Below, piece after piece: positions 54,102 through 62,693 of a DNA stretch of 64,000 nt. The position numbers were made by a program, and so were the translations under genes. Origin of the DNA: Exophiala sp. HKRS030 (lineage: Eukaryota > Ascomycota > Eurotiomycetes > Chaetothyriales > Herpotrichiellaceae); assembly GCA_023897205.1 (NCBI GenBank), contig JAHWDD010000007.1, positions 1,178,001-1,242,000 of the forward strand, given 5' to 3'. The notes beneath the pieces were generated by a model. The model was not told the DNA's origin, did not search any database, and saw only the letters and a program-made list of their open reading frames with translations. Numbering within the stretch: the stretch's first letter is position 1; every line of letters starts with the position of its first letter.

Positions 54102-55006
54102 TCATGTTTCCTCCCTCCATCGGATGGCCCAATTGCCTTTGGCGAAGCTTGGTTCGACCACTGCTCCATTCATCAATGCTTCGCATTTACGGCGCACCAT
54201 GTCCTCCTCTGCCGCTTCGTCCGCTGCAATAGAGGCCTTTGTGGTACGCTTGTTGGGCTTTTTGGGGTGGGAACTATGCCTATCATGGCGCTTTTGATCA
54301 CAGCCAAAGGCTATCAGTCTCCGGGCCGCTCTCCTGACCATCTCTCTTTGCTCTGCACGACGATGACCCTCTTGTTTCTTTTTCAAATCATCCTCCGCTG
54401 TGGAATGAGATGCGCCTGGAAGACTCCTCTCGTCGTAGCTTTCAGTGCTGTCAGATGTTGCAGGTTCCTGGGACCCATCTCGGCTCGCTAGCCCACCTAC
54501 ACTGCCCTCGGAGGGCGGTGCTTGAAGATGGATCTGAGCATCAACATCACTGTCATGCAATGCCTCTGCTGTCGATTGCGAAGCCGAAACATCAATCACA
54601 GGTTGAGGTTTTGGGTGGAACATGAGATCCTCCACTTCCTGCATAGCGATGATGTTCCGTCGGTCCCCCTTTACAAACTTCGACTTAGCAGCCGTCGCTT
54701 CAATCCCTGATCCCGGTTCTGCATTCAGCAACGCGACTATAACCTTTTCTATTTTACGATCCAATGGTCCTGGCTTGTGGTGACGACATCCATCTGAACA
54801 ATACTTGATGATTTTGGTTTGAGCCTGTCGGATCTTGCGGGAGCCTACAACGGGGTCAGTCACATTAATTTTAGATGCTGAAGAATAAACATACTCATGG
54901 CTCTCCCACAAGTCTGACAGTATGCAGCATTTTCTTGGGTCAAGTAGAACGGTGGAGGGACAGCGGATCTTTTGCCCGGTCTAGACCATGAATCCATCCA
55001 ACTCAT
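54102..55006 (-). CDS. Conserved fungal cysteine-motif protein of unknown function
   Basis: Two exons, 54895-55006 and 54102-54844, with a 50-nt intron; 284 residues. It starts MSWMDSWSRPGKRSAVPPPF. The N-terminal 75 residues hold a compact cysteine module, YCQTCGRAM then IIKYCSDGCRHHKPGP, which looks like a small zinc ribbon (CxxC ... CxxxC with two His) and is partly created by the splice join. The middle is acidic and low-complexity. The C-terminal third is Arg/Lys-rich (RAEQREMVRRAARRLIAFG). I recall similar N-termini in other filamentous fungi but know no function. The frame is open upstream to another ATG, so the start could be earlier. It is convergent with SPT14 and divergent from the enoyl-CoA hydratase gene. 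Confidence 0.75.
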
Positions 55007-55372
55007 ACTGGGCGGAATATTGCAGACAGAGCGAATTTGCGAAGTCTTTGTGACTTGAATACACAATTTCAGTCTGATAGGTCTCTTCAGCATCGAAAAT
55101 ACTCTACAAAGAAAGTGATATTGGTCGACTGGATTTGTCGATAAGTGACTATTTACCATGACGACACTGTCGAGGCATGACGAGGCTGGTGGGCTTGACG
55201 AGGCTTCAGCCTGATGAGCCTCGGGACCTCCGCGTGTCCGCCTTCAAGGGCTAGTGACACCCCCACCATACGCCGTCCGTTGTGGTCTGATTGAAGACAC
55301 CGAAAAGTATTCCTTCCCATCTTCATCGACTACTGTATTGCAGTTTTATCGTTTCCCGAGAAGGTCCTAGCC
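55007..55372. promoter_or_regulatory. Bidirectional promoter with CGAGGCT cluster
   Basis: 366 bp between divergent ATGs. Contains three heptamers: CGAGGCT at 55181-55187 and 55199-55205, and the reverse AGCCTCG at 55217-55223. The near-regular 18-bp phasing places them at the centre of the promoter. Confidence 0.45.
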
Positions 55373-56305
55373 ATGAAGTGGCCAGCATTACCAGCCCGAG
55401 CTAGTTATCTCGCGCTTAGAAATCCGAAGCGACGAAATGCATTGTCTCTAGCAGTTCTGAGAGATTTACGCGATCAACTCATTAGATATAATACATCGCC
55501 AGTGGATGGCAAGCTTCGGATACTTCCACCCTTCAGACCGGAGATACTGGATGAGCTTGAAAGTGCTGCCAAACATCATGATCCACAGGCAATGGAAAAG
55601 TATGGCTGGCTACTTGATTCCGCCGAATGGCAGAAACATCGTCGAGGTCTGCCTAATGTTGTCGTCCTTCGCAGCGAAGGACATGTGTTCTGCTCAGGGC
55701 ATGATTTGGGCGAGCTGAGCTCTCTGAGTCACGATGGAGTCAAGGAAACGTTTCGACTTTGTGGCGAGATCATGTCTTTAATCCGACGTTCGCCAGCGCC
55801 AGTGGTTGGGGTTATTCAAGGACTCGCCACGGCCGCCGGTGCCCAGCTGGCTCTTACCACCGATCTGCCTGTTGCTTCTGCTAGCACACAATTTCGCTTA
55901 CCAGGGGCCAGTATAGGATTACCTTGCACGTCGCCGTCGACAGCTGCATCCCGCCGACTTGGCCCAGCGTTCACTTACAAGATGCTCGCGCTGGCAGAAC
56001 CAGTCCGTGCGGATCAATTACCTGGGGGACCTGTCGATGTTGTGGCAGATGAAGCAGCGCTTGAAAAACGGGTTGAACAGATCATCAAGCAATTGGCAGA
56101 AAAGACTGCAGCTCAACCACAAGCCCTAGGCAAGTGGGCATATTGGACGCAATTATCCTTGACGGGACAACAATCGGGCGGTGATGGTTATGAGGATGCT
56201 GTGCAGTGGGCTGGAAGGGTAATGGCCCTGCATGCCAGAGCTGACGATGCGAAGGAGGGTATGCACGCTTTCTTTGAGAAGCGAGAACCCAAATGGAAGT
56301 TATAA
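55373..56305 (+). CDS. Enoyl-CoA hydratase/isomerase family protein (ECHDC3-like)
   Basis: Single exon, 310 residues. The crotonase fold is evident: SYLALRNPKRRNALSLAVL, the first oxyanion-hole segment VVLRSEGHVFCSGHDLGEL, and the second VVGVIQGLATAAGAQLALTTD with the alternative GASIGLPCTSPS strand. Spacing fits the ECHDC3 subgroup. The insert between the first strand and the oxyanion loop (about residues 40-95, FRPEILDELESAAKHHD) is longer than usual. Catalytic Glu residues of true hydratases are not obvious (GAQLALTTD, GLPCT), so its reaction is uncertain. The N-terminus MKWPALPARASY could be part of a mitochondrial presequence. It ends in WKL, not a canonical peroxisomal signal. Confidence 0.83.
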   Translation: MKWPALPARASYLALRNPKRRNALSLAVLRDLRDQLIRYNTSPVDGKLRILPPFRPEILDELESAAKHHDPQAMEKYGWLLDSAEWQKHRRGLPNVVVLRSEGHVFCSGHDLGELSSLSHDGVKETFRLCGEIMSLIRRSPAPVVGVIQGLATAAGAQLALTTDLPVASASTQFRLPGASIGLPCTSPSTAASRRLGPAFTYKMLALAEPVRADQLPGGPVDVVADEAALEKRVEQIIKQLAEKTAAQPQALGKWAYWTQLSLTGQQSGGDGYEDAVQWAGRVMALHARADDAKEGMHAFFEKREPKWKL

Positions 56306-56949
56306 AACACCTTGAGTAGTATAGCACAAATACACCTACCAAAGGTCTTTGCCTAGGTCGTAAGCATCTCCTTCCAATCACCTGAGCCTTCTGTTTTAAT
56401 TCAGTGGAAATAACATCGACCGGAGAGATGGACCGAGAAGCTCATGACAGTATTATGCTCGTGTGGAACAAGTAACAGGGTAAGAATGCCGCGCAAATGT
56501 TTAATAATCGACTGCCCATAGTGCGTACCTAGATGATGGTAGTGTCATGACTGTGGAAGTGTACGGGCTTCACTTGACGTCTAGCCACACCAGTGTCTTG
56601 GACACTGTAGGTGGTAAATACTCGTCCCCACGGGCGTCAATAGCAGCACCCAATAGATTGACCCCGTTCTCGGCACCGGGCTATGGGCTTTACAGTAGGC
56701 TCGAACCTCAATCAGAGCCCGGGTGATGGCGGTGGTGGTGGTGGGGTGGCCTCTTTTTTGCGGTTCAACAGGACTCTCCACGTCCCCCGTCCGGATTGTT
56801 GCTCGTGCGTTTTTCTGCGGATCGGAATACGCCCTCGGGAAGCGCATTTCTAGCCTCTGAATAATTAATAATTTGGGTTTTGATTCTTTTGATTCTTCTT
56901 TTTCCCTTTTAAAGATTATGTCGGAGTCATCTAGAGGGGGGAGTGTCCA
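56306..56949. other. Upstream region of the OSGIN-like gene
   Basis: No supported gene; a minus-strand frame of 125 codons here has no motif. Contains a GGTGGTGGTGGTGGGG run at about 56,728-56,745. Confidence 0.3.
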
Positions 56950-58679
56950 ATGGCTCATGGCTTGCCTCGTGAAACCGACACGGTTATTGTTGGTAAGTCC
57001 CTAAAGGATTTTTTCTGTGTGTTGCATTTCGGAAAAAAAGTGATGGAGGGGCTGATTTGGATGCATGTTTACCTAAAGGCAACGGCCCCTCGGCCCTGAT
57101 ACTGTCGTACATTCTTCACGGCAACATTCCTTGCTACGACAGTTCGAGTCCTCATCCTGATCGAATCCTACACGAGAAACTACTCCTTCACCTTCAGCAC
57201 AATCAACAAAATGACCTGCTCGACGTCGATATTGATGCCCTCACCACCCACTTTAGCGCGTCGAGGTTCTCATACTCGACCCAGGCCCTCCCGATCAATG
57301 TCCTGCTCGACACTCTAGTCAGGCCGCTGGGCGAGACCGACGACGCGCAGAAAAAGACGTGCGTCACATGGAGGTATGACCGGTCGAGGGCGGTTCCTCA
57401 TGTGGTGATTGGCAACACCAAAGACGCCGGGGGCCAGTGGGTGGACAACCCGGTCCACGCCAGCTGGGACATCGGAACATTGAGTTACGCGGGGATGTTG
57501 TCGCTACCCGGATACGGCTTCGACGAACATTACAAGCGACGGCACGGCCAGACCATGCCGGTCTACCTGAGGCCTTCGAGGCGAGAAGTGGCGGACTACC
57601 TCGCTGCGTACCCGGACCAGGTTGGCATCGCGAAGTACATCCACAACGGGCAGAGGATCGCTCGAGTGTCGCGAAGACGGGACTACGCCGGGTTCTACAT
57701 CGCGTCTCATGGAATGGTGTGCCGGAACCTCGTCCTCGCGTCGGGCATCTTCGACACAGTCATCCCACCCCCAGCGATGCTGGAACCGCTCCTGAGCCTC
57801 GAGGGGGAGGAGATTGATCGCCCGCTGCGGCCCTCGCCCTCGTCCGACGCTCACGATCCTATCCTCGTCATAGGGTCGGGATTCAGTGCGGCGGATGTGA
57901 TCATATCGACACCGCCAACCCAAAAGATCATTCATGTCTTCAAGTGGGACCCCTCTACGTCGCCTTCACCCTTGCGGGGTTGTCATCGACAGGCGTACCC
58001 CGAGTACGCGGGTGTGTATCGGAGGATGAAAGTCGCCGCGCTCTCGTCGTCGTCGTCATCGTCATCATCACATTCCAACAAAGATCGCCGCCCGAGGACG
58101 CTTCGCTCGCAGTCGGCTTTTGAAGCGAGTCGAGACTGGGATTTGACTTACGAAGGACTCTCCAATACCGAAATCGTGCGGGTTCAACTGACCCCGGACG
58201 GTTCTGGGATGGTGACGTTCCAGAGAGAAGGAGTGAACGATCCGCCTTTTCAACGCAGGGTCGGCAGTCTCGCTTACGTAGTTGGAAGACGGGGGTCCTT
58301 GTGTTATTTGTCTGAAGAGCTGCGCGCAGAATTTCTATCCGCCGACGCCAACTGCCACATGATCTCGGGACAGACACTGCGCCAACAGGCCAACGAAGAT
58401 CTGGAGGTCGCCCCGCACGTCTTCGTGACGGGCAGTCTGACGGGGGACTCGTTGATCCGGTTCGCGTACGGCGGGTGCGCCTATGCTGCCGGAAGGATCA
58501 TGAGGCGGCATGCACACAACCACGCCGAGAGCAAAAGAACCGGAACCGGAACCACCGCCGTCAACAATGCGTTTGTCGCCAAAAGGACAAACAACTGTCG
58601 ATGTGAGACGCCGTCGCCCAAGATTCCGGCAATGAACGGCCTCGATGGACACGAAGCGAGTCCCATCAACCTCAAGTAA
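56950..58679 (+). CDS. OSGIN-like flavoprotein (putative FAD monooxygenase)
   Basis: Two exons, 56950-56992 and 57079-58679, with an 86-nt intron; 547 residues. The splice join builds the FAD-binding loop TDTVIVGNGPSALILSYIL near the very N-terminus. Then come HGNIPCYDSSSPHPDRILHE and SLPGYGFDEHY. A second dinucleotide-binding motif, ILVIGSGFSAADVI, lies at about residue 275, and the C-terminal HVFVTGSLTGDSLIRFAYGG closes the FAD domain. These features match the OSGIN (oxidative-stress-induced growth inhibitor) group, related to ornithine N-monooxygenase-like flavoproteins. A polyserine tract from a TCN microsatellite (about 58,045-58,072) and a 90-residue low-complexity C-terminus are lineage-specific. 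The substrate is unknown. Confidence 0.82.
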
Positions 58680-59028
58680 GACCAAGATGGGGGTAACAAA
58701 CAGGCAAAAGGATTGAATTTGAAGTCATTGTGTACATGTGCGTGTCTATGAGGGACGAGGAATAGAAAGACATGGTGATACCATACGCTAATACGACGAA
58801 GGGGGGCCAAGAGTACTGGGGAACACGATCTAGAATTTGTATATACCTTTATATCGATGGTTAGGTAACGTTGCACATGATATGATTTCTGAACATATAT
58901 ACATGGTCCTGTATATCGACTTTACATACGGACTTGTGTACCCAAAAAGAACAATACATTTAGAACAAGAGATCATATTTTGACAAGAAATTATGCTCCG
59001 TAAAGAATTGGTTTTAAGAAAGACTCGA
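58680..59028. other. Convergent intergenic region
   Basis: 349 bp of AT-rich 3' flanking sequence between two convergent genes. Several TATATA- and AATACA-like stretches probably include polyadenylation signals. No gene. Confidence 0.35.
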
Positions 59029-60138
59029 TTATAATCCCTCCTTGGCCAACATGTCGGCGACACCGAGGTAGAAAGCCACGGCGTTGAATCGTTCCGTCAC
59101 GATACCCAAGCGCGAGGCGACCCTCTTGATACGGTTCGTCCAATTGATCAGGTCGAGATGGGTCACGCCGTCCAGGGTACCCTTGTACTCGCCCCATCGG
59201 CTGCTCCGGACGCTGACCAGGCCGTCGTTGGGCCCCTCGATGACCTCCATCAGGTCGTGCGAGAGTCGAAAGACGGACAGCAGGTGGGGGGAGGCCGTGG
59301 CCCCGAAACTGAAGTACCTCACGTCCGGGTCGTTGGGGACGACCGGGTTGAAGTGGCCGTTGACGTAGGTGGTGGTGAGTTGAGCAAACGCCCCCGAGTC
59401 GACTCGCATCTTCTCCAGGATGGCGTACAGGCGCGGGAGGAGGTCCGGGCCGATGTCCCGGAAGAGCATGTCGGCGGCGCTCGACCCGCGGTGCGGGGTG
59501 GCGACGGTGGTCAAGCTTCGCACCTGGAACGACGTAGGGCGGACTCGCGAGATGAGGTATCGAGCGTCCAGCCCGCCCATGCTGTGCGCGACGATGTTGA
59601 CGGACCGTCCTGCGGCGTGCCGGGCGATTTGTTCGGACAGGGCCGCCGCGCGGGTCTCGATCGACCCCGTCCGTGGCACCGTCGTCGTGATACATTCGAT
59701 CCCGTTGCGCGCGAAAGCCTCCTTGATCCCCCGCCAGTATTGGATGCTGGGGAGGTAAGGCCCGGCGAGTCGCCACTCGTCGAAACCCAAAAGGCCGTGT
59801 GCCAGGACGATGGGGTATCTCGGTGTCGAGTAGTGAGTTTTGAACGCCGCATAGTCGCCTTGGATCAGGCGGCCGAGGTCGGGAAGCCGGGGGTCGATGG
59901 CTTTTTCTTCGTGGCTCGACGGCGAAGGGTTGTCTTCTGTGGCGCGAGAACCCTCGGGGTGACGGCGGGACGACGAGGGTGACCCCGGGATACTTCCGGA
60001 TGTTTTGGACGTGCTGGATTCATGGCGAATTTGGACAAGTGCTCGACAGCCAGGCAGGTGTTGTCGATTTCCGTAGTGGCACGGCGATGGCTTGACGAGC
60101 CTTGGGGCAGTCTGGAGATTCTGTAATCTCCATGGCAT
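59029..60138 (-). CDS. TGL2: Mitochondrial-type lipase, TGL2-like alpha/beta hydrolase
   Basis: Single exon, 369 residues. The N-terminus is Arg/Ser-rich without acids for the first ~45 residues (MPWRLQNLQTAPRLVKPSPC...), consistent with a mitochondrial presequence. The hydrolase core starts PIVLAHGLLGFDEW, which carries the HG oxyanion motif. The nucleophile elbow is VAHSMGGLDARYL, an AxSxG variant like that in Bacillus-type lipases. The acid is probably in EGPNDGLVS and the His in GVTHLDLINW. TVATPHRGSSAADML is the lid-side loop. Yeast Tgl2 is a soluble mitochondrial di/triacylglycerol lipase with this layout. The region is markedly GC-rich, giving long but spurious antisense frames. Confidence 0.87.
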   Translation of the reverse strand: MPWRLQNLQTAPRLVKPSPCHYGNRQHLPGCRALVQIRHESSTSKTSGSIPGSPSSSRRHPEGSRATEDNPSPSSHEEKAIDPRLPDLGRLIQGDYAAFKTHYSTPRYPIVLAHGLLGFDEWRLAGPYLPSIQYWRGIKEAFARNGIECITTTVPRTGSIETRAAALSEQIARHAAGRSVNIVAHSMGGLDARYLISRVRPTSFQVRSLTTVATPHRGSSAADMLFRDIGPDLLPRLYAILEKMRVDSGAFAQLTTTYVNGHFNPVVPNDPDVRYFSFGATASPHLLSVFRLSHDLMEVIEGPNDGLVSVRSSRWGEYKGTLDGVTHLDLINWTNRIKRVASRLGIVTERFNAVAFYLGVADMLAKEGL

Positions 60139-60598
60139 GCTACGTGTCGAGTGCGATAATTCAGGCCTTTAGGTGTTATTGCTTCATGGCGATATGACCA
60201 AGGGGAAATTATTGAGAAATGTTGACGATGCTTGTGGTTGTTGTGATCGTATGAATTAATTTAGTCATTTGCGTCATATCGCATTCGTTCAGCCTTATCC
60301 CGTCTATGCGAGTACAAGGCTGGGGAACACGATCACACCGGAGAAATAGAAACGCTCACAATGTTACTCTACACATGAAGCTGATTCTGGAATAGAAATA
60401 GGTTCTTCATATCATGACCTAGCTTCCTACTTTTTCTATTCTTTGTTTTAATGACTTGTTGAACACACAACATTTGCGCCACGTTGCCATCCCTTTAAAC
60501 CACCCATAAAGATGCAAACACCAGTCGACGTCCTGTACTGTAGACGTACGAGCAGCAGCAAACACTCAATCTATTACCATCGCACCGTATAGTTGGTC
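60139..60598. other. Upstream region of the TGL2-like gene
   Basis: 460 bp without a supported gene; also the 3' flank of VMA10. AT-rich, nothing further seen. Confidence 0.3.
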
Positions 60599-61214
60599 TC
60601 AATCCTCCCTCGAGATCTTTTCCGGTACTTCTGGTTGAGGATTTGTGACAGCTTTGATCAAGTCTTCCACCACCTTGTTTCCCGATTTCTTGCCGGCCTG
60701 CTCAATGTCCTTGACTTTGGCTTCCGCATCCTTGTTGGCATCGTCTTCGGCCTTCTTGTTTCCGCTTGATTGCTGCAAACATCGTGAGTGTGTGCTTTCG
60801 GCGCCATACCATAACTCGACCAACCTCTGATTCGAACTTCTTAAACTCTTCTTCCTTCTTTTTTCGATATTCTTCAATCTCTTTCTGTGCTTCCGACTTG
60901 GCGTCTTTTACTCTCTTTGTTCGATCTGTCCCAGATTAGATTGGCGCTATACAGAGGCATTTATTGATCGTACATTCTCTGGCTGCATCAATGTTAGCAT
61001 TCGGTTTGAGACATCCAAGGACCTGGACTTACCTTTCTGCACAATCTTCTGTGCTTCTTTTTCTGCCTGTAAATGTTTTAACATATGATAATCAAGGGCT
61101 CAAGACTACTTTGCTCACATCAAGCAGTGTCTGAATGCCTGCGGAGTTTTGGGCAGACTGTGTGCTTCTTATCAGCGATTGAATTCCGTAGAGGTTCAGA
61201 CTGCGTCATACCAT
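60599..61214 (-). CDS. VMA10: V-type ATPase subunit G
   Basis: Six exons: 61212-61214 (ATG only), 61119-61157, 61033-61066, 60974-60982 (9 nt), 60825-60925 and 60599-60772. The five introns are 48-54 nt with GT-AG ends. The joined protein is 119 residues: MSAQNSAGIQTLLDAEKEAQ, KIVQKAREYRTKRVKDAKSE, then a long charged helix and KKSGNKVVEDLIKAVTNPQP. This is the length and sequence pattern of fungal Vma10, part of the peripheral stalk of the vacuolar proton pump. The 9-nt exon supplies the RE of the conserved KAREYRTKR; without it the reading is QKDRTKR. The TTGAT|GTGAGC and AGAG|GTTGGT donors are ordinary. Head-to-head with PET117. Confidence 0.88.
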
Positions 61215-61552
61215 TTTGAAAGGAAGAGGTTTGAGAATCGGACACTCAAAAACAACAGGTCGAAGAGAAGGACGGCTTAGCCAAAGAAGCAGGCGTGGAA
61301 ATGGAAAAAGAATGCGGACTCGCTAATGCTAAGAATGCATGCGCCTGCCCGCTGAGGTTGAAGCTGCGCAGCTGGAAAGGGTTTAGCTTTTGGAGAAGCC
61401 AGACAATAGACATTACAGCACTCCGTATCCGTACTGAGTACTTTTTTGTCACGCAACTACTACTCCTACTCCGTACAATCTTCGAATATCCCTTCCCAGC
61501 TTCAAGTTTCGCAGGGAGAACAAGGGAGAACAAAATTCCTGTCTGCTCAAAC
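61215..61552. promoter_or_regulatory. Bidirectional promoter VMA10 / PET117
   Basis: 338 bp between divergent ATGs. Contains an ACTCCGTATCCGTACTGAGTAC stretch (about 61,419-61,441) with partial dyad symmetry, and a repeated CTACTACTCCTACTCC. No coding sequence. Confidence 0.4.
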
Positions 61553-61856
61553 ATGTCCACGGCTTCCAAGGTCACTCTGTTGAGTACAATTCTAGGTACA
61601 GCCGGAATTGTAGCTTTTGTGCATTGGGCGCAAACCGCCGAACAAGCTGTATGTCACTTGATCTAACGTCTCGGATGCTGTCTTTTCTCTGACAATTCTA
61701 ATCACGGTTACACAGGCCATGCATGCCGGCGTCGTTCGAGATATGGAGCAGCAACGAGTTAAACGGGAACGGCAAGCAGATTTCGACTTACAAAAACAAC
61801 TGGAAGAAGAATACAAAAAGACGCAAAATGTGCACGACAGTACAACGGGAGCTTGA
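61553..61856 (+). CDS. PET117: Cytochrome c oxidase assembly protein Pet117
   Basis: Two exons, 61553-61648 and 61716-61856, with a 67-nt intron; 78 residues. It starts MSTASKVTLLSTILGTAGIV with one N-terminal membrane/targeting helix (about 7-25). The splice join gives WAQTAEQAAMHAGVVRDMEQ, followed by a charged helix (QRVKRERQADFDLQKQLEEE) and a short tail. The S(K/R)ASK-type start, HxGVxRD and LQKQLxEEY pattern match Pet117, a small inner-membrane factor that couples heme a synthesis (Cox15) to cytochrome oxidase assembly. No intact longer isoform is visible. It is too short for most frame-based detection. Confidence 0.87.
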
Positions 61857-62693
61857 TACGAGGTACTCGCAACAACTGTTTGTCTGCGCTGCTGCGAAGA
61901 GGTACAAAGGGGCCTCAGGCTTTAATTTTGTCAGAATGTTCCCTGCGAACTCTGGCGCGGCACAATGGTCAAGTGTTACGGCACTGTACGCAGCCTGCAA
62001 TGGGTGTCCAGTATAAGACCATCACAGACACGAAGGTCTCCGACCAACAACGGTCCAGCGACACCATCTTAGGCGCCATCTACAAATTCTCTCCACTCTG
62101 GAAAAGGTTGACGAGGGCAATGAAGGAACGCACCATGGACGATTCTGTCCGACCTCAATCGCAAATCGTCGAGAACGCAACCCGGCCGCACCGCCGAGGT
62201 GCGGACTTTGCTGTCTACCAGCTTCGCAAAACTGCAGAGTAGATCGCCACCGAGGAAATCCACTAAGCTCAGAGGCTACTTGTGTAATCAACGAGGTCGC
62301 TCCAACATAGAATGCCTGTCTTCCATAGCGAAGGATGGTAGGCAACGAACGACTGTACTACTATAGCCGGAGACATCCTTACGTGAGCTTGGAAGCTCGT
62401 TGATGTACAAGTGGAAAAGCTGAAACGTATCTCGTCGCAATTGACAGACGAGCTCAAGATGTCGACAGCGTCAAAAACCATGGTCGTTGAAGATCCGAAC
62501 TGATATGTTCATATCTCGTCATTTACTGTCCATGGCACTCCGTTGCGGCTACTTCAGATCGCAACCTGCCAGCGAACCTTTTGTTGAATACTTAAAATGT
62601 AGTCCACCTTGTATTATACAGAGAAGATATACAGAGAAAAAGTCATCTAGACATAAGATTCTACTTTTCCAATCATCATCGTCCTCTTCCTTC
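61857..62693. other. Convergent intergenic region PET117 / HRD3
   Basis: 837 bp. A 129-codon plus-strand frame (61,853-62,242) overlaps the PET117 stop and has no domain or splice logic. Nothing else seen. Confidence 0.3.

Noticed and set aside
59158..59982. 274-codon plus-strand frame opposite the TGL2-like lipase
   Set aside because: Low-complexity Val/Gly/Asp-rich antisense frame in GC-rich DNA; no ATG-linked domain.
61853..62242. 129-codon plus-strand frame after PET117
   Set aside because: Overlaps the PET117 stop, lacks motifs and shows no plausible splice signals.
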